A program made the position numbers and the translations under genes. The notes below the pieces were generated by a model. That model was not told the origin of the DNA, did not search any database, and saw only the letters and a list, made by a program, of their open reading frames with translations. Shown one piece after another: positions 35,388 to 50,600 of a stretch of 64,000 nt of DNA; the stretch's first letter is position 1; every line of letters starts with the position of its first letter. The stretch is from contig JAQGDQ010000125.1 of NCBI GenBank assembly GCA_030141605.1, positions 186,001 through 250,000 of the forward strand, given 5' to 3'. Origin of the DNA: Tubiluchus corallicola. Its lineage: Eukaryota; Priapulida; Priapulimorpha; Priapulimorphida; Tubiluchidae.

Positions 35388-38300
35388 TCAGTATTGGATG
35401 GAGCTCATCAATGCAAATGCCAATGATTCCACTAAAAAAAGACAAATTTATCATTTGAGCCTTCGAACAGCCACTAAGCAGAAAAATGGATTAGCATAAC
35501 TGATACCAAAATTGGTAAAATTTACTAAGACCTTATTAGTTCACAAGGTGAATACTTACAATGTATGTATGAGCCTCTCTTTATTACGTTATTTAGGAAA
35601 GACAAGAGGAATGTGTGACATCGTGCAAAAGTGCTCTCCATTTCATCAACTGACTGCTGACTGCAAAATGAAAAGCGAAAGCATATAAACACTAAATTTA
35701 CACAAACTGATGACATTTAGATGAGCAATTAGTAATGAAGCAATCAAATAGATGGTTCAAATCTAGTTTAGTCTCCACTTTTCCACGTTTTATATCTTTT
35801 GATGAACTTTGATTTTTAAATTTAATGATTGTCAGCTCATTTTGCCATTAGTGTAAATAATGTATTGATCAAACACGAATGCAGTTATGTAAGTGTTGGC
35901 TTCTTTGTAAAATGAGATGACATCTTACACGTACTAATAAATGTAAAAGTGGGACAGAAACTTTTAGTTTATTTTTACAGATTCAAAATTTATGACAAGC
36001 TGCCCCAAAGTGAGCCTGTAGATTATACTGCAGCAACTACATGTGCTCTAACTCTAAGGGTCACTTGCCTAATTCTGCATAACAGTGATTTTAAAATCAA
36101 TTGTGTGTAATTATGACTCCCTAGTCTATTAGTCTGGGCACAAACCTAACTAAATTTGTAGTTTCTCAGATATGCCGCATAATTATAATTCACAAGTAAA
36201 AAACAAAAAGTTGTAACTACTGAAACTTCGACTATAAAACACCCTAAGCAGTAGTGGCCAAGGCATTTGCAAACCTGACATATTGCAAGCAGTTTTGACA
36301 AGAAGCTTCTGCACACAGAACAAGCAGCATTACACATAAAAATTCAGTACATCTTTAAGAAAACACGAAGATGATTCTTAATAACAAAAGCAGGTACATA
36401 TAAAAAATTCAACAATTATGAAAGCGAAAGGAACACTGCATTTCAGGCCATCGGTATGTGCAAGTGAAAAGAAAAGAGAATGCCGTTATCTTTTATTTTC
36501 TTTATTGTGTTTTTTTTATTAATTTAGCCTTCAAGCAAACTTGAATCTTTGTCCATAAAGTAGGAGAAGGATGAGAAGAAACCTAGAGATATCTAGAGTA
36601 GATATGTAGAGTTCTTGCTTGCAATTAAAAATCAACGAACAACTAATGACCTAATGTTGTGTATGCCTCTTCTCCAGTTCATGTGAAAGACGATAGCCAA
36701 GTTGAGAACTTTCATAACAGCTTCTCTGATAAAGGTGGACTTTTTGTGAAGTAGGCACCGTTCAAATATGCGCTGAATATATGCCTCGTGGGTAGTGATA
36801 ATTTGCTCAAGATCATCACATTCTGCAAAGTCCTGGTTGAACTCCAGTTCAGTACTATGCAAAATCTAAGATACAATGCACAAAAACACACAATTAATTT
36901 GTAATTAATCTATAAACGATATAAATTTGTTACTTAAACTGTAGTACTGTCAGACCTATTTGTGTTTTCTAAATATCTTATTAATGTGATTTAAATGTAG
37001 GATAAATACACATGAGCCTCAAAAAAAGTTAATCTTTGGCTTCGTAATAAAACAATTTTTAGTTTGCACTCATTTTAACCTCCCTTGATGTTGAATTAAA
37101 TATTGAACAACCGAAGAAAATGGACATGCCGAAATAAAGATCTGAAAACAATATTGGGGTAAGGAGCAAATATTGCAAGTCTACAGATGTTTCTGTTAAA
37201 TGGCCATTGAGCAACGAAAAATTGTTACAGGTGGAAAAAACATGGCCACAGTGTAAAACCAAGAACTTGTGCTACAATGAATGAGCGATCCATGCAGTGC
37301 ACAAGCTTAGACTAGGTGAATTACTAGGAGCACTACCGTGGAAGCACTACCAAGCCCAAAAATGTTAATAAAGTTTAATACACTATGATCTCGAGTGACT
37401 TATTTTTATTTTTGTCTCTCTGCCAAAGGTCATATAATGTAATTCTTACCCTGGTCATTATGTATGTGTGGAAACTATTAACAAAATGCATTAGTCGAAC
37501 CCGAAACATCATCAGTTTGTGGACAAGGGCAGATTTCGTATCATAATGTCCATTTTTAGCTCCTTGCTGCAAATCTGTGATTAAATATTAAACTCTTTTA
37601 ACTAAAAATTAAGTTTTAAACCAATTCTACTTATCATGGCGCATATGTAAAATGTCACACAAACTTTATGTAAAGAATAAAATGACAACTATTTCAGTTT
37701 ACAAAAAATAATCATTCAAACACTTTACTATGAACATCTAAAGAATGGTGCATCAGCAATGCAAGATTTCACTTGTGTGTCAGAAAATAAAAGCAATTAG
37801 AACCTCAATAAGGTTCATTTTTCTCTGAAAGAATTTCAATTTTAAACAGCTCTTTTTAGAAAAACTTGTTTATGCAGCAAACCATATCAATCTATTTGTA
37901 CCTAATCAAGAGCATCACAGCGCGCTTACTGTCAAGCTTTAGTGCCATTACACTGCCGAATCAATAGGAAGATATTGTTTAAACTGGTCACTAAGATCAC
38001 TTCAACAACAAGCCTCTCGTAATTACCTTCAAACCGCAGTATATCCAGGCTATATTTTGCTCGCTTAACCTGCAGAAGAAATACCAAGACTCTGCTGTAA
38101 GTTTGCTGTGAATCGGCATGTATAACAACATCAATTGGCCAAGGAACCTAAAGAAGAAACAGCCACAGATAACAGACCAGTAGATTGTGGTCATTTAGAA
38201 AGCTTAAAAGTAAAGACTAGCACATTTATGATTTAATAAGATTAAGAAGACTTTTCACTTGCTGTTTGCAGTTTAAAAAACAATATAAAATAAAAACTGT

Positions 38301-40779
38301 CCTGCCATCTTTGTCTTTTCCAAATGATGAAGCAATTGTATAAGAATTTTTATTTCCCCACAATTTTTTAAGTTGCAAGTCTTTCTTAGTATGATATATA
38401 CTATTGACAGATATATTCTTGATGCATCAAATACGTGCTAACAATTGTTGATTCAAATCTTGTGTAAGACTTACAGACAAAGCAATTCTCAGTCCATTTA
38501 GCTGGTAAATTGGAAGTGATTGATGTCTCTGAGAAATTTCTTCAATAACTACAGACAATCTAAAAGAACAAATTAATTCACTTAAAACCATAATCTAGTG
38601 CTCTCACTTTGGTAGAGACTGCCTAATTATTCTTCATATTAAGGTTATCTTTGATAAAAAATGCCTGCTTGCTAATCAGCTAAACTAAGAGCCTCAGAAT
38701 AAGAAAGTTCTAAGAGTATCATTATGGGATTCTGATGTTGGAGAAGCAAATTTCAGATATGGCTTCATTAGCAATGTGCATCCATTAAATTGGGAAAATT
38801 GCTTGAGTGAAAGGGTTTTCAATTTTAGTTCATTTCAGTTGCTATGAGGTTGAAGATTATGTTGCAGTATGTTGTAGTATATTACACACGTAACATCAAC
38901 TAAAGCAGGATACTTTTGTAAATCATATTATCTGGCTGTATCATAGTGATGAGGTATTTAGTTGTAACACAATGAAGCAATTAACACAATGTCAGTAAAC
39001 ACAACTAAAACAAGATAAATGAATGTCAATTGTCAACAAACCTGCAACACTCTGGAGCTTCGCCAAATTAGGTATTCATTCAAAATTGTTTTAAACATTA
39101 CCTACTAAACTGGTCAGGATCTGGACAGTGGAGACTCAAGCTGTCATTCAGAAGCATTTTCAGGTAGGATACGTCCTGCCAATTTTCTTCATTGCTCATC
39201 TATTATTAATATGAAATAGAAAAAAATAATGGCACCTTAGACTAATAAAGTGTACTGATAAAAATAGTCAAATAATTGCATTTCTTTTCTGGCAAATTTA
39301 AAACCACTTGTCAATGTGTGCATTTCTTCCATGATCGAACCTTGTCTACAAACATCTCAGTACACTAATAAATTTGACGATAAAATGAGTGACATCCTTT
39401 TAGCACTTTTTACTACAATTATTGCTTTAAATACCTGATGTCTTTAACTCATTTCTCCTGTAAACACAAAAATCTTGTTTTTAAATACTAAAATTTATTT
39501 CACTCAGTGCACAACAAGCCTTCATTTCACACTCTCTGCTGAGGCAAGTAAAAAAACAGAAAATTAAAACTGGTTACTTCAACAAAAGCTGTTTATTATT
39601 TGAATCTTGAGAGAGTAAAAATTTCTCAAAGCTATTACCGTATTTTCCCATGTATAAGAGACCCCTTCAATTTTTAGGCAAAAATTCTAGAAAAAAGTTT
39701 TTTCGTAATGAATAACTTTATTCATCATAGAAATCATTAAATTCCTCATCACTCTCATCAAAAGTATCAACTGGAGTCAGACCTTCAGCAATTCCAGCCA
39801 GTTCATCATCAGAGGAGTCACTCTGCTCAAAAATGGCATTGTCCTCTGTGCTTACAACCGCTTCATAGTCGAACGCGACACGCCTTGCTTAGGCTGACTC
39901 ATCTCGTTGACCTCTGCCGACGTATCAATGACGTCGACGGGCATGCAGAGAGCTTATGCAGATGCGTTGATTAGCTGCAGAACAATCGATTTCTCTCCAA
40001 TAATTTTATCATTAGAATTTAGCCATGGAGAAGATTTATTGAAAGGAAACTATAATTATTCGAAATAAAACAGTTGTAGAGCACTTATTTCTTTAAAATC
40101 ATTAGTGTCACAATTTATGCATCTTATTGAAAAGACTTACTCCCATGTATAAGAGACCCCCTATTTTTAAAGTGAAAATTCTGAGCAAAAAAGGGTCTCT
40201 TATACATGGGAAAATACGGTACTTACAAACTACAAAATAACATAGAATTGCTATTTACCTTTTCAAAAAGCTCTGAATAGAACTCATACATTGCATCTCC
40301 AGCTTGAAGCAAGTATAGCTTCTGTAAAAAGAAGTTAGCATGAGTTTACTAATAGAACAAAATGGATTATACATTGCAGTGTTTACTTTGCAATACTGTA
40401 AAAAAGATGCCTGAAAACTGGGGTTAAACACTTTGATCCTGAAGAACATGTTTTTCAAGCAGACAAATACACTTAGGGTGATAGAACAAGTCATGCTCAG
40501 CTGTGAAATTTACATATGAAATTTTATTTAAATGAGAGAAAGAACGGCAAGTCATATTACTTAGCGATGGACAGCAGAAAATACTGAAACAGAAGCTAAG
40601 AAACTAGCAAAATGGTTACCTTCATAAACAGCAAATATTCTTCAAGCCTATAGTCATCTTTCACGGTCCTAACAAGTTCACTGCACACGTGACGACATCT
40701 AGTGTTTATCATTGGATACAGACAGTTTTGAATAATAACTTGGATAGGTTCCAGAGAAAACGACAAACTATTTTCACAC
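35388..40779 (-). other. TUBGCP5 exons 13-21: GRIP2 gamma-tubulin-binding domain
   Basis: Residues 640-976. Features in order: IIQNCLYPMINTR, LVRTVKDDYRLEEYLLFMKK, LQAGDAMYEFYSELFEK, YQLNGLRIALSVPWPIDVVI, LVFLLQVKRAKYSLDILRFE, LMMFRVRLMHFVNSFHTYIM, ILHSTELEF, FERCLLHKKSTFIREAVMKV, DEMESTFARCHTFLLSFLNN and the end ESLAFALMSSIQY. This is a complete GRIP2 domain with no missing block, so the protein should bind gamma-tubulin. Confidence 0.9.
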
Positions 40780-43700
40780 CTAGTAAACAGTGAGATATCT
40801 TTTGTAAAAAGAGTAATGGTTTATTGATATAAGATAAACAAATTTTCTATATAATAATTCAATGCTGCAAATGTTTAAAAATGAACTTAATGTAAATACT
40901 TGCTGAGTTGTTGAGATAATGAAACTTCCTGTGATGTCGACTGATATGTGGAATTCTCTGGCATTGGCACAGTCGATTGCACTGAAGAAACCTGTTGTAG
41001 TCTGTCGTAAAACTGCTCTTGAAAATTTCGGCTGAGAAGAGAATCATACGTCTTTGCTTCATTCCTGTGCAACAAGTTTGAATTGCCACAAGATTTGACT
41101 TTGATCGGTAATCTATGACCAGTTCTCAGTGAGTATTTGAAGTTATCATACAGCGTGTGTTCCAATCTGTTGTTCGAACCATGAACAATATCAGGCAACT
41201 TGCCAAGAGATTCCAATAGTAAAAGTGACTTAGCTGCTACAACAATCTATAAAAATAAAATTGATAAATTCTCAGTGGCGAAGCTGGAGGTGGGGGGGCT
41301 GAGGCCCAGGGGGCACTTTCATCAATGTACTGAAAAAGTTTATGCTGTTGTAACAGTAAAAAAAGCAAGACAAATGACAATTTAATTCTGGAGAACTTTT
41401 GAAGCATGCAAGGTGAATCTATTTCTTTACAAGAGAATGTTTTTGTAGTATTTTATTATTTTATTAGTTTATCTCTGCAACTTATTGCAACTGCAAGGCA
41501 ATCCTGCTAAATTTTTCAAATCTCAAATTTTCCTAAATAACGATTTTCATGGGGGGGGGGGCACAGTGGCAAACATGAGTGCCCACCAGGGCGCCACAAG
41601 CTTTAACTAACCACTGTAACTTCTTATTATCACAAAAACAAAGTAACATTTAATGGTCAAATTACGAACAAAGCAGCAGAACCATGTCGAGGGGAAAACA
41701 TCAAAAGTAAACTGTACAAAACATGTTAATATATTTGATATTTAATGCTGTGCATTGCCTATAGAACAAAGCAATATGCACCAGTTCAACATTTACTGCA
41801 GCTGCTAACCAGATCAGCTACAATTACTGATACCTGCAATCATTGATCTTTTTAAAAAATAAGAGATGTGATGACTATGGATCTAAAATGTGTTGAACAT
41901 GTAATCCAGTAATTTATGTGGTTATAATCCAGCCTCAATCCCTATCTTTTCACATTTCTTCTCTTTCTGATTAGATTTGGTTTCGAAAATGTAATGAGAG
42001 ACAGTTTATTCCATCATTATAGTTTCTAACAAAAAACGTCATTAGGGTATTTGGCTGCTTCGTTTCTTTCTACAAAAAAACTTCTGGCATCTACTTAGTG
42101 CACTTCATTGCCGTAAATTTAAAATCAAGTAACTAATCTCATGAACAAAAAACCTCCAGCACTACTTAGGTCAGCAAAGACAAGGCAGAAAAGAGCTAAA
42201 CAATTTTTGAAATATTTGACAATAACTCTTACTTTTTTACAGACAGGTTCCAACACGGTGTCGCTTTTGTACCATTCTTGGAATGCTTTAGAATGTGCTG
42301 ATTTGCTGTCATGTATGACGAATGATTGACTCCAGAAATGTTGGTCATTTGCTTTCACATAAATGTTTCTGTTCAGACAAAAAACTAATTAAATTTTAAG
42401 GTGTGCAGCACATATGTTATTCATGTTCATAAACAGCTTGATAAATAAGTGAAATTGAAGGGGGCAGATAAATGAAATTTAAATGCCACAAAGCCATTAA
42501 ACTAACACAGCAGTTTGCTGTCTAGTTACTAGCTTAATAATGGAGTACTATACATCACTTATTGCAGAATTTTAATTGTAAAATTGTTGAAAAATTCACA
42601 AAATAATAAGGAACTGGTTTCATTTTGACAAACAAAGCTCAGTATTACATTATTCGTGTACGAGTTTTAGACCTGTTTGAGTACTGCATTGTGGTTTCCT
42701 GCCTTTGCATCTACATTAAGAAATACTTCTCTCTCTGTCAAAAATGGGAAGACATGAAGAGAAAACAAAAAGATGCCAAACAATACCCGACAAGTCTTCG
42801 AAACCTTCATTAAGCATTTATAAGTCAACCCCTTTACATGTAGAATATTCTTAAATTTTTCCTAGCAAATATTTCTTAAGCAATTAATAATGGCTAGAAG
42901 TACCTTTGCACAAAAAATTCTTTGTGTGGATCACGCAGTTGCCCTAGGAATATCCAGCTATGAATTATATCTAAATATGGCTTCCAGGTTTGCATGAATA
43001 AGTCTAAGCATAGCTGTACCTTGAAAAAAATGAAATAATTGCCATCCACTCTACATTTACGATGCAGCTAATGGCATGAAATAGTAATAAGGTTAAGTTT
43101 TTGTCCGTCTTTTTCTTCCTGTTATTAAAATATTTAAAAGGCTGCAAATGAATTTTGATGGAATGTCATGGAGTCACATGCAATAGACTAATAAACATCA
43201 AATAAAAAAGTAAATACCAATAGTTTGTTGCTATCAAAATAGCCGTTTTCATCAAACCTCCTTAAAGTAGCATGCAAAACTCCAACTAAATGCGAAGCTT
43301 TCACCCAGTTTGGCTCTTCGACGCAGGGTTTTATTGAATCTTTTAGTATGTTGTATAGAACGTCAATGATTTTAAACTGTCCTTCTAGTGACACTCGCAG
43401 GATATCTAACGTACACGTTTTCTCTAAAAAACAAGAAAAACATTATAAACATTATGATCTCAATAATATCAAACTAACAAGAAAATGATGACAACACTAA
43501 AATGAAACTACACTCATATCTCGGTTTGTGGGGGCCTCGCCTTTAAGGGTATTGAAAAAATCGGACAAAATCTGGACCATCCAAAGTCCCGCATACTACG
43601 GACACAGTCTGTTGTTTCGCGAGCTGACCACTAGTTGGCATGTCGTCACTTTGTTCACATTATTGCATCAGTGCAACCAAGCAGCACGTGTCGTTTGTAC

Positions 43701-46700
43701 GTCCGGAACGGCCCGTACTAGACGTTTTTGAGACAATTAGGCATTGATTCTACATTATCCTGAGTTCAATAAACGGTGTCTACTGTATTAGCGTAGTATT
43801 GGTAAATACGGACTGATGTCTTCCCGCTTTTGTCTGGCAAACTGAGATATGAATGTAGTTTAAAATGCTATATCAATCAGTTTTATTTTCTATTAACAAT
43901 ATAAGCACAGCAATCTCACCTTGCAAAATTAAATCTTTTTCAAAATTCCTGAGAACAAACTGAACTTCCTGCAGCCTTTGTGAAACAGCAGCTGCAAATG
44001 CTTGATATGTTAAACATGTTTTAGATGAGGATGAAGTGACCGCAGTTACAAAACTGTGAAGATGTCTCACTACAGTCCCATACTCAGTAAACTTCTGCAA
44101 GCATTTATACAATGAGGTCTGCAAGCACAAACGAATGAATGCATGTTAGAGCCATTAGATGCTTGGAGTAAAAAAATCTAAAGAAAACAAACAACTAAAA
44201 TGCACAACAAAACTAAAATCAAGTGTTTCTAGATCAAACGCAATCCGTGTTAGAAACTAGACAAGCATTAAAAAATGAGACGTAACTTTATGTATTTGTT
44301 AAACATTGCAAGTGGAATCTACCATCATGCACAATTTGAATAAATGAGAGTAGTTTTTTAATATATCGTGAATTGCAGCTCATTTAATAGAGAAAGTGAT
44401 AGTCGCTGGACAAACACTTATTCGTGCTCAATACCTGTGAAAGATGAGGCAGAAACATGTGATGCTGCACTTTGTAGCAATTGTTAGACCAATTAAACAA
44501 GAACAGATTTGTCACTCCACTCAACATCCATATCACTTCACGCATTAGTTGATATTCCCTAACAGCAAGTTTGGCAGTTGTCGTATAGAAAGGAACCACA
44601 TCTTTCAAATGACCATCCCTGAAATAGGAGGTTGTGATCACAACTTTTTTGGAAAATATTTTTACAACACATGGAAAAAAGTTGTTTTTCCGCAATGATT
44701 AATAATACTGAATTAAGTGGAAAAAATAAAGTCTATGTCACACATTTAGGAGCACTAAAATAATCATATTTTATCAATTTGACGACTTGCCCTAAATCGA
44801 CTGAAAAAATCAGCAAATGGGACTTTATTTTTAATTATTAGCTTTGAAAAGTCTTACAAATGCCAACTTAACAGCCAAATCAAGACTTTTCAATTTATAA
44901 TTGCTCTTACCACTCTAGCATGAAATTGGAAGCTCTGGAAGGGCTGCTTGTGATAGCAGTGTTTCCCTCTTCTAGCCAATAACACGAAAGTAAATTTTCA
45001 GCAGCTGAAACAGGATCACCAGCTGCTATAACCTATTAATAATAATAACAATATCAATGTAACTAACATGCTGCACTATAAAAAAATTAACGAGCAAAGT
45101 TACAATAAAACAAATGCAGAAACAGTGCTTGGTATAAAACAGAATTGCAAGTTTCAACCTACAAATTTTGTTAAACCAGACACTGCTCTTGCATTTGGTT
45201 TGCTGCTTTTTAAGTTCACACTGTAGTGTACTCATTCTTTACACTTACTGGTTAATATTTGTCACTGCTTAAATTCTCAACAATTGTAATCTAATTACTC
45301 TTGAACTTTTTTCTCCACCAAATTAAAAACATTTGCTTTGCTACAAACCACAAAATAAAATCTGAAGAGTCATCACACTCATAGCAGCTAACATCATAAA
45401 GATTTCAACCTGATTTTACATTAGCGTTGCATTTACACACTGTTTACATCCGAGAAAGTTAATCTCGTCAAACTTTTACATCTTTTGCAATGCACATTTA
45501 ACATGTTAAACAATATTTCAGTAAATTTTGCATGTATAAAAACTCCCATCATTTACCTGCCATGGCTTGACTTGTGTATGATGTGTTGGACACTCAATTT
45601 TTTGTTTATCTTCTTCCAGAATTTCTATTCCAGAATCTTCTCTGACAAGTTCCACCACTAACGTTTGTACATCTTTGCTGTCATCGTAATCCTGCACAAC
45701 AAGTAATAAGACAATAAGTGAAAAAAACTTAGTTAGATATGCTTAACAAAAATACCATTAAACACAATACGTTGCAAGTTAAAAAATGTTAGCAACAGCT
45801 ATAAAGGCCTTTTTAGCCTATAAACCCTTGAAAAATAAATAATTATTATACATACACAGTGTGGTGTTACATAATGGCAGTAAATGTTTCGAAAACATAT
45901 GATGACATTTTTAAGATAAGGTGAACAGCTGAAGGGATACAGGGTGTGTTTAATTATTAAGCAATGCTGAACCTGGCAGGCAAATAGATGTTCAGCGAAG
46001 AGAAAAATGGCTTCTGCAGGCAGTTTAATCTGCCATAGTACCTCCAGCTGTACTTTTTCATGGAGAAGGCGCAGAACAAGGCTAAGTCTGCCATTTCTTT
46101 CGAAAAATTGTCATAGAAAATAGCTAGGTTCTGGTTCTACCACAACCACTAATATAATAGGTAGTCTATGTTGTTGACTGCTGGATACCAGCTGCCTGAG
46201 ATAACATTAAACTATACTGTTAGAAAAAGTATAAAAGTACAAACTGAAAGATCAGAATCGGATTGAAATGATTCGTAGTCTTCTGTCTCCTCTGTTAAAA
46301 ATTGCTTCCAGTCAAATTTTGTCTCAGATACATTTTCACTTGAATCTTTTGTTTTCTTTGCTGTGTAATCAGCATTCACTGGAGAATCAGCCAATGCGAT
46401 CAACATGGATAATGCACCATATTTCACATCTCTCTAAACAAAAAATTAAATTTTGCAATAAAACTTTAATACACTAACTGAAAAAATGTAGGGCGATGCG
46501 CATAATAGTCACATCATAATACACATAATTTTATTTACTAGTGCTGAGCTAAACAGATGTGCTGACAAAGGAGTGCCACGTATAAGAAGTACATGAAAAA
46601 TCCATGCTTGTAAATTACACATATGTCCTTTTATGTAATTCTGTAAATTTCTATATAATATCTACACATATAATATGCACAGCATATACTGAAAAACAAA

Positions 46701-47610
46701 ACAAATGTGAACAACATGTTATACCAATATATTCTATCTGATGGGTGCTAGATTAATAATATACATGATGTATTGAATAGAAAATAAAGAATACCAGATA
46801 CTTTTTGACCGCACCTAAAAATTTCAGACAGCAATTTATGGCAAATAAATGAAAGATTTTCAACTGTTTACAGTAAATTTGTAAAAATTATGTGACTTTG
46901 AATGCATAATGACTGTACATAAAAACCCTGGCTACAATCACCTTAACCTTTCTCTATGTCCGAAATTACTGAGAGGAAAATACAATGACAGTTTAAATTT
47001 GGCATAAAACGAATGTGAGTATGTCCTACATAACAGTTGGATACGAGTTCATAATACATAATATCCATACTGATTCATATCAAAATTTCTACTTACAGAA
47101 ATTCATTAATACCGAATCTAAAAAAAACAAGAATGAATGTTGATGGATATCTAACTGTGTAAGGAGCATACCTCTTTTTTGTTTTCAACCAGATGACACA
47201 TTTCATCAAATTTGCAACAAAGTGCACTCAACGAGTCAGCTTTCTCATACTGGGAATGAATAAGAAGCTTTTCACAATGCCTAAAAAGATTTTTAACAGT
47301 AAGCCTTTTTTGCGACAACTGTATTAATAATGAAGTCATTTCAAACACATTCCTTAGGCTATTTATTTAAGGCAGGTATTGGTTAGCATTCACTTACTGA
47401 ACAGGTTCAGTGTCACTTAATTTCAGTTACTAAGTACCTACCATGGCCAGTCAGCTACACTCCATTGTTATAAGTTGCTACATGATGGTACCACCAGTCC
47501 ACCATGGATAGTTGAAGACCGAGTTTTGATGTCACTATAACAACATGGGCCCAGTGGACTGGACAGTACACACACGCACGCACGCACGCACGCACGCACG
47601 CACCCACCCA

Positions 47611-47670
<60 letters not shown>

Positions 47671-50600
47671 CACACACACACAATTACATTTTGTCCTATT
47701 TACATTGTAACAGAAGTGGTGATGCACACCTTCACATGAAGCAGCTATGGGCAAAACTTTATTTTGACTGACCTATTATTATGCACACAAAAGATTAAAC
47801 TTTCCTTAATATATATATATATTGTTGGCACAACTGACATGTCATGACTATATGCATTAATTTAGTTCTATAATCTATCCAAAACTTCAAATTTTACAAT
47901 GTATTTTTTGCCATACATGACATACCAGTATATAATATGCAGCTCTCATTTTACAGGGCAAACTTAACAAATGAGTTACGCCTCAATTAAGCCTAGGCTT
48001 TTTGCTTATTATGTACAATGAAAGAGTTTCTAATAACATATGTATGCAATGATTTCTATAAACTTGGCTTTTGAGACCTATATAAAAACAGTATGTGTTT
48101 TAAAATGTAAAAGAACTGATGGTTACCATACTTGATTACACGCAAGCTGCATAACTTGTGCTTTTAAAAATGATATTGTGAAGGTGCGGCATTACTTGCT
48201 TCAAGGTTTCACGACTAGCAGATGTCAAAAATCAAAAATTATCATCTTGTTGTACAGCAGGAACATATGCAGGCTCTCCTGAACTCCTATACATTTTTAA
48301 GCTTGCTGCATATATTTGTGTTTGCAAAAAGGGTAGGCGAATTAACAAAGTATGCTGCTATTTAAACGTAATATTCAATTTTATTTCAAAAAAATCATTT
48401 TGTGTCCGACAAAAGTTCACGTGTCAATTGCCATTTTAGTATATTCGCCTATTATATGTATAGTAATGAAAGTTCTACTCGAGCTGTTTTCAGAACAGTA
48501 TTTGCGGGAAAAAGTCTCGTTTTATGTGACAAAAAGTATGGTAGCTAAGGTACCATTTTCTATGATAGATTGAACAATGTCCTGATGACCAAGAGATCAA
48601 GCACAAACAGGCTGACAATTTGCAACCCTTCTAACAAACCTCACTTCATATCAAAGTGATAATAGAAGCCGAAGACAAGAGACATTACTTACAGTAATAA
48701 TGTAACTCACAACCTTTATTTTAAGTTGGGGCTAAACTTCTTCTGACTTCTTTACTTCAAAAAATTAACAAATAGCTAAAATTCATTGCAATTCTTAGTC
48801 ATCCTTAAAAAAAGTATGGCATCCAGTAACTTGATTATTTGAACAGACGCAAAGTGGTAATCAAACTAACCTTTGAAGTTCTTCTTTGATTTTGTCAGCA
48901 TTTGGAGGCAAAAATTTGTCTGATAAAAAGTTAGAGTGTGCATAATCTAAACAAACATTGAAATTTTCTTCATTTTCCTGAAAAGTGTAAAAATATTAAA
49001 TACAAAATGCAATATATTATACGTAAGAATTTTTAGTATTTTCTTGTCAGCTTTTCAAGCGATCACTCATCAACTAATCACTGTGCTCGCCTGGCTCATT
49101 GTTAGTTAGTTTAACTTTGGTCACCTAGAAGATCGTATCTACTAAGCACAATCTCCTAGCTATAACATGCGTGTTTTTTTAGGAAAGTTCATTCAATCCA
49201 ACAGCTTTGTTAGTTTTTTAATAAATTAATCATGTTTCCGTAGTGATCACCTGCATTGTTTGTTACCTGAACGTGATGATTGTCCCCAGATCCAACACTG
49301 AAAATCCTTTGCTAAAAAAATTAAAAAGCCACCTGCTGCTGCACACTTCTAAAGTAGATAGCCACTAACAAACTATTAACTGCTACTAATTTGCTGAAAC
49401 AGCTTCTCTAGTGGCACCATGTCAGTCTACGGATTAGAAGCGATCATTAGTAATTTATTACCCATTAGAATTTGAAGTACTGTATTAAAGCATTAATTAG
49501 CAAGTCAGCAGCAATTATAAATCTCTATGAGTTGCAGGTGCATGGCATTTCAAACCACTTTTGCTGTAAGAGTAAACAAAAAATAAATTACAGATGATTT
49601 CTTTACTGAGAGGTTAACTACGCAAAAGATATTGTTTAACAGTTAAAAAACTGTTTTAAGCTACTAGCAAAGATGCAAATAATAGGTTGTTATATTTAAC
49701 AATACACAAAAGGTATAAATATCTGAGTATTATATTCCCATAATACCTATGCTGTATTAATAGTGGTCCTAGCTAAAGTGCTCTAGGTTGGCACAGCTGA
49801 CGCATTGCTAAAGCGTGCCACAGACCTACATAAGTAATTAAGAAGTCCAACAGATAAGAGAAAAATCCAGTCAAATGTCACTTGTGGCAAAATATTAACT
49901 TTTTTAAAGTGCTCACAACGGTAGTGTTCACTATACAGGCCCCAAGCAAGTAGTAATTGAAAGCCTATTGTTATGATAATAGTGTAGTTAATTAAAGACT
50001 ACCCATGTAAACACTAAAATAATTTAAAATAATTTACACTTGATATTTGTGTCTCCTCTAAAAAAAAGGTATGGTGGTATTGATTTGATAATTGCAAATA
50101 AGATTTTGGATAATGAGACTATACTACAGTCTACCATTTTCTTTCCTAGATCATTGTGTGAAGGTCGAGGTTTTTGTCCTAGGCAAGAGTTAGAACTAAT
50201 GCACGGAAATGCTTCTTTAGTCGTTGTACAATTAACCAATGAAATCTCCCATTGACTAAGGAATGTAATAGCTTCAAAAGACATAAGCAAAATTAAAAGT
50301 GCAATAAGAATTGTGCAAAAAAGGCAACAATAGGCTAGTGTCACTCACTATATGTCATTCAATGGTAAAGATACAATCAGGTCTAAAACAAGAAATATTT
50401 GCTTTTTGTAAACAAATTTTTACTGCTGTGTATTCTCTATAGCTTACAGCATACAGCACGAACAGGGGTTAAGCATAAGTGATCACTTTTCACCCCTCCA
50501 ATCTTCTCTGGATGCTTTATTTATGTTGAATATTCTTGTAGGTGGTGGCACTAACGATACAATCCGGAAGACAGTACCTGTGTGTTCTTTATACCATGTA

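Noticed and set aside
47455-47754. Open frames rich in Cys-Val-Arg or Thr-His-Ala
   Set aside because: They are the translation of the CACG/CA microsatellite on both strands.
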